64,000 bases of DNA, taken from positions 2,914,001 to 2,978,000 of the forward strand of contig NZ_CP119559.1 of NCBI RefSeq assembly GCF_029278565.1, given 5' to 3'. The notes below the pieces were generated by a model. That model saw nothing but the letters and a program-made list of their open reading frames with translations, made no database searches and was not told the DNA's origin. A program made the translations under genes and the position numbers. The DNA comes from Haloarcula halophila. GTDB lineage: Archaea > Halobacteriota > Halobacteria > Halobacteriales > Haloarculaceae. Below, in pieces: positions 59,273 through 64,000 of this stretch (within the stretch, counting starts at the first letter, position 1; every line of letters starts with the position of its first letter).

Positions 59273-59779
59273 TTACGCGATGAGCGCGGTGTTCTCGGCA
59301 AGCACCTGTGTGACCTCCGGCGGGAGATACTGCGGGAGCACGTGGACCAGCGCCGCGATTATCAGGAGTTCGATCACGGTGATAGCGACGGTGACCCGCT
59401 CGGCCCAGTCACTCGTCGTCGCCACGCCCCAGGGGAAAGCGTACTCCTGATCGGAGAGCGGATAGAAGAGCGCGAGACCGCGTTTCGATCCCAGGTAGTC
59501 CAGCACGTAGTGGGTCAGGACGCCGAGCCAGACCCACTGGAGGTTGCCGGCGTGGTAGATCGGGTGTGCCAGGAAGATCGCGAGGACGGGCAAGTTATGC
59601 AGAGTCTTCCGGTGGCGACCGAAGGCGGTGTCCACGTCGGGAAACAGCGCTCCCAGCACGACCGGGAGGAACACCTCCGCCATAGTCGCAAAGGTCGAGA
59701 TGTCGCCCGACGGATCGAGTACGTACCCCAGCCCGATACTCAACAGGACGGCGTTCAGGACGTGGCCGCGTTTGTTCAC
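59273..59779 (-). CDS. YdjM-family membrane-bound metal-dependent hydrolase-like protein
   Basis: A 168-residue membrane protein with about four helices and metal-type motifs: an N-terminal MNKRGHVLNAVL, LFPDVDTAFGRHRKTLHNL (about 45-63) and THYVLDYLGSKRG. These match the YdjM/LexA-regulated membrane hydrolase family (DUF457) of unknown substrate. It is convergent with the PHP gene, six bases apart, and is followed on the minus strand by nothing close. Confidence 0.78.
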   Translation of the reverse strand: MNKRGHVLNAVLLSIGLGYVLDPSGDISTFATMAEVFLPVVLGALFPDVDTAFGRHRKTLHNLPVLAIFLAHPIYHAGNLQWVWLGVLTHYVLDYLGSKRGLALFYPLSDQEYAFPWGVATTSDWAERVTVAITVIELLIIAALVHVLPQYLPPEVTQVLAENTALIA

Positions 59780-59814
59780 GGGGAAACCGTTGGAGGGGAC
59801 GCCGAAAGGTCTTC

Positions 59815-60324
59815 CTACTGCTCCTCGGTAGCCGCGAGGAGATCCGACAGCGCCTGTCTGGCGATCCGTTCTTTGACCGTCGTCCGGTCGCCGTCGAACT
59901 CGTAGCGTGCGGCGCGCACGCCCGACTCGCCAGTCTCCCAGGCAGCGGCGTGTGCGACCGCGATGTAGACCGTCCCGACCGGCGTCTCCGGCGTCCCCCC
60001 GCCCGGGCCGGCCACGCCAGTCGTCGCGACGCCCCAGTCGGTCCCGGCGGTGTCTCTGACCGCACGCGCCATCTCCGTGGCGACGGGCTCCGAGACCGCG
60101 CCGTGTTCGTCCAGCGTCTCGCGGGCGACCGCCAGGAGGTCCTGTTTCGCGCCGTAGGAGTAGGTGACGACCGATCGGTCGAAGTAATCGCTGGAGCCGG
60201 GAACGTCGGTCACCAGCGATCCGACGAGCCCGCCGGTACAGGACTCCGCGACGGCGACTGTCTCGTCACGCTCGCGCAGTCGGTCCCCGACGCGCTCTTC
60301 GACCGCTGTCGACGAGTCGGACAT
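59815..60324 (-). CDS. CinA-family nicotinamide-nucleotide amidohydrolase
   Basis: A 169-residue single-domain CinA C-terminal protein. Motifs ESCTGGLVGSLVTDVPGSSDYF (about 27-48), YGAKQDLL and GVAGPGGGTPETPVGTVYI are all present. The family deamidates nicotinamide mononucleotide (PncC). It is the single-domain version without the pyrophosphatase part. Full length. It lies 35 bases upstream of the YdjM-like gene on the same strand. Confidence 0.88.
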   Translation of the reverse strand: MSDSSTAVEERVGDRLRERDETVAVAESCTGGLVGSLVTDVPGSSDYFDRSVVTYSYGAKQDLLAVARETLDEHGAVSEPVATEMARAVRDTAGTDWGVATTGVAGPGGGTPETPVGTVYIAVAHAAAWETGESGVRAARYEFDGDRTTVKERIARQALSDLLAATEEQ

Positions 60325-60400
60325 GGTCGTCGGTAGGCCCCCGCCCGGAATAAGCGTTGAGCAGGACAGGGTCTTTCAGGTTACAGCACCAAGTGACGGT

Positions 60401-60544
60401 ATGGCATACCGAACGACGCTCGGGTGGTCGCTCGTCTCCTCCGGAGTCGTGACCCTGTTCCTGGCTGTCCTGCCCGGCCCGGACCTCCTCTGGGGCGTGT
60501 TGTTGCTGCTGGCCGGCGTCGTGACGCTCGTCGTTCGCTCCTGA
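60401..60544 (+). CDS. Small two-span membrane protein, uncharacterised
   Basis: A 47-residue hydrophobic protein (MAYRTTLGWSLVSSGVV and LLWGVLLLLAGVVTLV). It has two probable membrane helices and no soluble part. A run GGTCTTTCAGGTTA lies about 30 bases upstream. It is too short to place in a family. Similar tiny hydrophobic proteins are common in haloarchaea. Confidence rests on the amino-acid pattern and codon bias only. Confidence 0.5.
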   Translation: MAYRTTLGWSLVSSGVVTLFLAVLPGPDLLWGVLLLLAGVVTLVVRS

Positions 60545-60583
60545 GAAGGAAAGACAGACGGCACCGCCCCGACGAGGAGGGGT

Positions 60584-61702
60584 ATGGACTACGAGGAACC
60601 GCAGTTCTTTCGGGTCATGCAGTACGCCCGACGGGCCGACCGCGACGTGGTCGACATGGTCTCGGGGAACCCGGACTGGGACCCGCCGGAAGGGATCCGG
60701 GACGGCCTCCGCGATTACGCCGAAGCCGACGCGTCGCAGTTCCAGTACGCGCCCAGCGAGGGGCTGGGCCGCCTGCGCGAGCGGATCGCCGCCCGCCGGG
60801 ACGTCGCTGTCGACCGGGTCGTCGTCACCAACGGGACCGGCGAGGCGAACCACCTCGCGATGCTGGGCGGGCTCGACCACTTCCCCGGCGACGAGGTCGT
60901 CCTGACCGACCCGGTCTACCCCTACTATGCCGGCCGCGCGAACTTCCTCGGGGCGACGCCGACGCTGGTGGCAGTCGACGACAGCGGCCACCTCCGTCCG
61001 GCCGCAGTCCGCGAGGCCGCCAGCGAGGAGACGGCGGTCATCGTCGTCAACACGCCCAACAACCCCACCGGCGCTGTCTACGGCGCCGACGCGATGGCCG
61101 AGTTCGCCGCCATCGCCGAGGAGTACGACGCGCTCCTGGTCAGCGACGAGGTGTACGACCACTTCGACTACGCCGGGCGGTTCAGTTCCGGGCTAGCGAC
61201 CGGTTCGCCCAACGTCGTCGCCACCAACGGCTTCTCGAAGTCGATGGCGATCACCGGGTTCCGTGTCGGGTACGCCGTCTTCCCGCCGGCGGACGGTCCG
61301 ACGGGCGAGTTGCTGGAGCGGGCCAGAACGCGACACATGCTCACGAACATCACGACGAGTCGGCCCGCCCAGTACGCCGTCGAGCGGGCGCTGGCGACGA
61401 CGCCGCCGGACTACTACGCCCGGTGTCGGGACCGACTGGCTACCCGTGTGGAGACGCTCTGTAGCGCACTCGACGACGTGGGAGCCGACTACAACCGCCC
61501 CGAGGGCGGCTTCTACGTGATGGCGCGGTTCCCGTCGTTCCCCGGGAGCTTCGAGAACGTCTACGAACTGATCGACGAGGGTGGCGTCGCGGGGATGCCC
61601 GGCGAGGCGTTCGGGAGTGCCAGTGCGGGCGCGATCCGCTTTGCCCTGGTGACACCACGGGTCGAGACGGCGGCCGAACGGTTGCGGCGCTTTTTCGCCT
61701 GA
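60584..61702 (+). CDS. Class I/II pyridoxal-phosphate aminotransferase
   Basis: A 372-residue aminotransferase. Motifs: MVSGNPDWDPPEG, VNTPNNPTGAVYG, VSDEVYDHF and the Schiff-base Lys in NGFSKSMAITGFRVGY (about residue 218), with a C-terminal region ending ERLRRFFA. It is distinct from the 7510 gene. Substrate unknown; amino acid metabolism is inferred. ATG 60584 follows a short gap after the 47-residue membrane protein. Confidence 0.88.
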   Translation: MDYEEPQFFRVMQYARRADRDVVDMVSGNPDWDPPEGIRDGLRDYAEADASQFQYAPSEGLGRLRERIAARRDVAVDRVVVTNGTGEANHLAMLGGLDHFPGDEVVLTDPVYPYYAGRANFLGATPTLVAVDDSGHLRPAAVREAASEETAVIVVNTPNNPTGAVYGADAMAEFAAIAEEYDALLVSDEVYDHFDYAGRFSSGLATGSPNVVATNGFSKSMAITGFRVGYAVFPPADGPTGELLERARTRHMLTNITTSRPAQYAVERALATTPPDYYARCRDRLATRVETLCSALDDVGADYNRPEGGFYVMARFPSFPGSFENVYELIDEGGVAGMPGEAFGSASAGAIRFALVTPRVETAAERLRRFFA

Positions 61703-61761
61703 CTCGGCGGTCGCTGTACCCAGTCGGAACGATTTTGCCCTTCCGGGCAGGATCAGCGGTT

Positions 61762-63177
61762 ATGAGTAGTTACGATGGCAGCACCACCGGGGGCGCGACT
61801 ACCACACGGTCGGTGTCTGCCGACGTCGTCGTCGTCGGCGCCGGAACCTCGGGTTGTTACGCCGCGGCGACAGTCGCCCGGGCTGGATACGACGTGGTGA
61901 TCGTCGAGCGCAAGGACGAGCAGGAGGCGGGCCACATCGCCTGTGGCGACGCGCTGAAAGGCGCCAGCGACTTCCCCGAAGCGATCCCGAAGTCCCAACT
62001 CGAACCGGCGTTTACGAACACCGGCGTCGACCACGGCCGCTTCGAGATCCCCCAGGAGGACACCGTCCTGGAGATCCCCGTGCCCGGCGAACTGGCCGTC
62101 ATCGACCGCTGGGAGTACGGCCGCTGTCTCATCGAGGGCGCCGAGCAGGCCGGCGTCGAGTTCCACTACGACACCGTCGTCCAGAACGTCCGCCAGGACG
62201 AGGACGGGCGTGTGACCGGCGTCACCGGCATCCGGAAGGGCGATCCGGTCACCTACGACGCCGAGATGGTCGTCGACGCCGCCGGCGCGCTCTCGATCCT
62301 CCAGGACAAGACCGACCTCGAAGACGCCACCTTCGATACGAACGTCCAGTACTCGCAGTTCTGTTCCGCCTACCGGGAGATCATCGAGGTCGACGAGCCC
62401 GTCGAGTGGGACGACGCCCTGGTGTTCAAACCCACCGAGCGCTCGGCGGGCTATCTCTGGTACTTCCCGCGGACGGACACGGAGATCAACGCCGGCCTGG
62501 GCTTCCAGATGAACGAGGAACCGATGGAACTCGTCGACAGCCTCAAACGTGACCTGGACCGCCGCGAGGAGTTCGACGGCGCGAAAGTCACCGACAAACT
62601 CGGCGCCGCACTCCCGACCCGACGGCCGTACGACTCGGCGGTCGCGCCCGGGTTCATGGCCGTCGGCGACGCCGCGGGCCACGTCAACCCCACGACCGGC
62701 GGGGGGATCGCCGGTGCGGCCTACGCCGGCACCTACGCCGCCGAGCAGGCCATCGAGGCGATCGAGGACGGCCGGACCGGCGAGGAGGCCGCTCTCTGGG
62801 AGTACAACGTCAACGTGATGGACCACTTCGGTTCGCGGTACGCGGCCCTGGACGTCTACAACATCTTCACGACCGCCTACGACATCGACGACCTGATGGC
62901 GCTGTTGGCCGCGATGCCCGGCGAGAAACTCGCCGAGGCGCTGTACGGCGGGTCGACGAGTGTCGGCCTCGGGCTGAAGCTGAAGATGGCGGTCAACAGC
63001 GTCGGCCACTGGGGGACGATCTACGACCTCTACCAGACCAAGCAACTGGCCGACCGCCTGCTGGACCACTACGAGGACTACCCCGAGGACCGCGCCGGCT
63101 TCGAGCAGTGGCAGCGCGAACGCGACGCGATCATGGACGACATCTACGAGGTCACCGGCGCCGAACCGAAGTACTGA
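61762..63177 (+). CDS. Digeranylgeranylglycerophospholipid reductase
   Basis: A 471-residue FAD enzyme. FAD motif GAGTSGCYAA (about 27-36), IACGDALKGAS, the archaeal geranylgeranyl-reductase motif YLWYFP (YxWxFP) and GDAAGHVNPTTGGGIAG are visible. It saturates the double bonds of archaeal ether-lipid chains (established for the family), a membrane step typical for haloarchaea. A GATTTTGCC patch about 30 bases upstream is a likely promoter. It is longer than the paralogue at 39454. Confidence 0.88.
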   Translation: MSSYDGSTTGGATTTRSVSADVVVVGAGTSGCYAAATVARAGYDVVIVERKDEQEAGHIACGDALKGASDFPEAIPKSQLEPAFTNTGVDHGRFEIPQEDTVLEIPVPGELAVIDRWEYGRCLIEGAEQAGVEFHYDTVVQNVRQDEDGRVTGVTGIRKGDPVTYDAEMVVDAAGALSILQDKTDLEDATFDTNVQYSQFCSAYREIIEVDEPVEWDDALVFKPTERSAGYLWYFPRTDTEINAGLGFQMNEEPMELVDSLKRDLDRREEFDGAKVTDKLGAALPTRRPYDSAVAPGFMAVGDAAGHVNPTTGGGIAGAAYAGTYAAEQAIEAIEDGRTGEEAALWEYNVNVMDHFGSRYAALDVYNIFTTAYDIDDLMALLAAMPGEKLAEALYGGSTSVGLGLKLKMAVNSVGHWGTIYDLYQTKQLADRLLDHYEDYPEDRAGFEQWQRERDAIMDDIYEVTGAEPKY

Positions 63178-63186
63178 GTGCGGCGA

Positions 63187-64000
63187 CTACACCGGATTCT
63201 CGCCGAGCCGTTCGATCGTGCCCGCGAGCACGTCGACACCGATCGCCAGCGACCGTTCGTCCACGTCGAACGTCGGCGTGTGGTGGCCGCCCGGATGGTC
63301 GGTGCCGATGCCCACGAACGACGCCAGGCCCCCCTGTGACTGGACCCGGTTCATCAGGTAGGTCGCGTCCTCGCTCCCGCCCAGGTCGTCGCTGTCCAGT
63401 CGGCTATCGACGCCCGCGACGTCGCCGGCCACCTCCGAGACGACCGCCGCGAGATCGGCGTCGCTCTCGGCGCTCGGGGCCTCGGCGGTGGTCTCGACGG
63501 CTCCCTCGCAGTCGTGCATCGTCGCGGCGGACTCGATGACCGTATCCGCCCGCTCGCTCATGTACTCTTTCAGTTCGGTCGTCTCGCCCCGGACCTCCCC
63601 CTCCATGTGAGCCCGTTCGGCCACGATGTTCGTCGCCGTCCCACCCTCGACGACGCCGGCGTTGACCCGCGTAGCGCCGTCGCCGTGGCGCCGGATCGCG
63701 TGGAGGTTCTGGACGGCCGTCGCCAGCGCCTGGATAGCGTCCCGTCCCTGTGCCGGGTGCCCGCCCGCGTGCGCCGACTCGCCTTCGAAGGTCGCCTCGA
63801 ACTGCCGGACCGCGAGAAAGCCATCGACGCCGGCGACGATTTCGCCCGTCGGGTGGTCCAGCCCGATGTGGATCGCCAGCAGGTGGTCCAGGTCGTCGAG
63901 GTGCCCGCCCTCGGCGACTGCCCGGCCGCCGCCGATGACTTCCTCGGCGGGCTGGAAGAAGACTTTCAACGTCCCCTGGAAGTCGCTTTCGGCGACGGCT
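63187..64000 (-). CDS. M20-family amidohydrolase, C-terminal part (cut by window end)
   Basis: The gene runs off the right end of the window; about 271 codons are visible. The catalytic and metal-site regions present are FFQPAEEVIGGG (Glu pair), LLAIHIGLDH (His), the dimerisation domain (AHAGGHPAQGRDAIQAL) and a C-terminal HHTPTFDVDE. This is the IAA-amino acid/N-acyl-amino acid hydrolase branch of M20 peptidases. The substrate cannot be told. The N terminus with the first metal ligands is outside the window. Confidence 0.88.
   Translation of the reverse strand, partial: AVAESDFQGTLKVFFQPAEEVIGGGRAVAEGGHLDDLDHLLAIHIGLDHPTGEIVAGVDGFLAVRQFEATFEGESAHAGGHPAQGRDAIQALATAVQNLHAIRRHGDGATRVNAGVVEGGTATNIVAERAHMEGEVRGETTELKEYMSERADTVIESAATMHDCEGAVETTAEAPSAESDADLAAVVSEVAGDVAGVDSRLDSDDLGGSEDATYLMNRVQSQGGLASFVGIGTDHPGGHHTPTFDVDERSLAIGVDVLAGTIERLGENPV

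Noticed and set aside
1-64000. CRISPR arrays, rRNA and tRNA genes
   Set aside because: I found no regularly spaced direct repeats and no T-arm-like GGTTCGAATCC segment in the expected cloverleaf context. Short matches such as TTCGAA lie inside clear coding regions.

Overview
The window is a stretch of a haloarchaeal (class Halobacteria) chromosome. The evidence is high GC with strong G/C preference at third codon positions, very acidic proteins, archaeal-only genes (aIF2-alpha, Nop10, Spt5, SecE, D-aminoacyl-tRNA deacylase, geranylgeranyl reductases), halocyanin, twin-arginine signals, and AT-rich TATA-like boxes about 25-30 bases before start codons, typical of leaderless archaeal mRNAs. A member of the Haloarculaceae is plausible, but the genus cannot be fixed from the sequence alone. 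I saw no rRNA, tRNA, CRISPR array, insertion sequence or prophage.

Layout. Positions 1-9900 hold the translation/ribosome-biogenesis cluster (aIF2-alpha end, nop10, PAC2 protein), a membrane J-domain protein, a threonine-synthase-like protein without the usual PLP lysine, a flavin amine-oxidase-like enzyme, a phosphoesterase, a tyrosine recombinase, a Tat lipoprotein, an aminotransferase, and a small regulator/membrane-protein operon with a coupled 25-residue ORF. Positions 9900-20350 hold a UbiA-type prenyltransferase, YchF, a Zn-ribbon protein, a double bactofilin-like protein, a thiolase/OB-fold pair, an alpha/beta hydrolase, MeaB with a B12-binding mutase subunit, a PadR regulator and fructose-1,6-bisphosphatase behind a possible leader peptide. 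Positions 20500-32200 hold a large surface protein, glutamate dehydrogenase, SRPBCC and flavoprotein genes, an EamA transporter, a RIO-like kinase, RtcB RNA ligase, a DoxX pair, a peroxiredoxin and endonuclease III.

Positions 32241-38628 are the haloarchaeal cytochrome b/Rieske/halocyanin respiratory locus with its uncharacterised small membrane proteins; its cytochrome b shows b6-type haem-ligand spacing. Positions 38689-47936 hold an NAD-kinase-like protein lacking catalytic motifs, a geranylgeranyl-reductase paralogue facing an unrecognised Asp-rich protein, photolyase, a highly structured intergenic segment, 2-oxoacid:ferredoxin oxidoreductase (korAB), a ferredoxin-reductase-like protein, an HTH/Zn-ribbon regulator and a small Rieske protein. 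Positions 48009-55111 carry pabC-pabA-pabB (p-aminobenzoate), an HhH protein, aroE (shikimate), a cation antiporter and dtdA. Positions 55204-57113 are ftsZ1-secE-spt5, split by a remarkable 78-base near-perfect hairpin. The remainder holds DUF4166, zinc-finger, PHP, YdjM-like, CinA, aminotransferase, digeranylgeranylglycerophospholipid reductase and M20 peptidase genes.

The genes are mostly core metabolism and housekeeping. The best leads for something undescribed are the fbp leader ORF, the ftsZ1-secE hairpin, the multi-hairpin segment at 43497-43690, the coupled 25-residue ORF, and several enzymes that keep a fold but lack catalytic residues.
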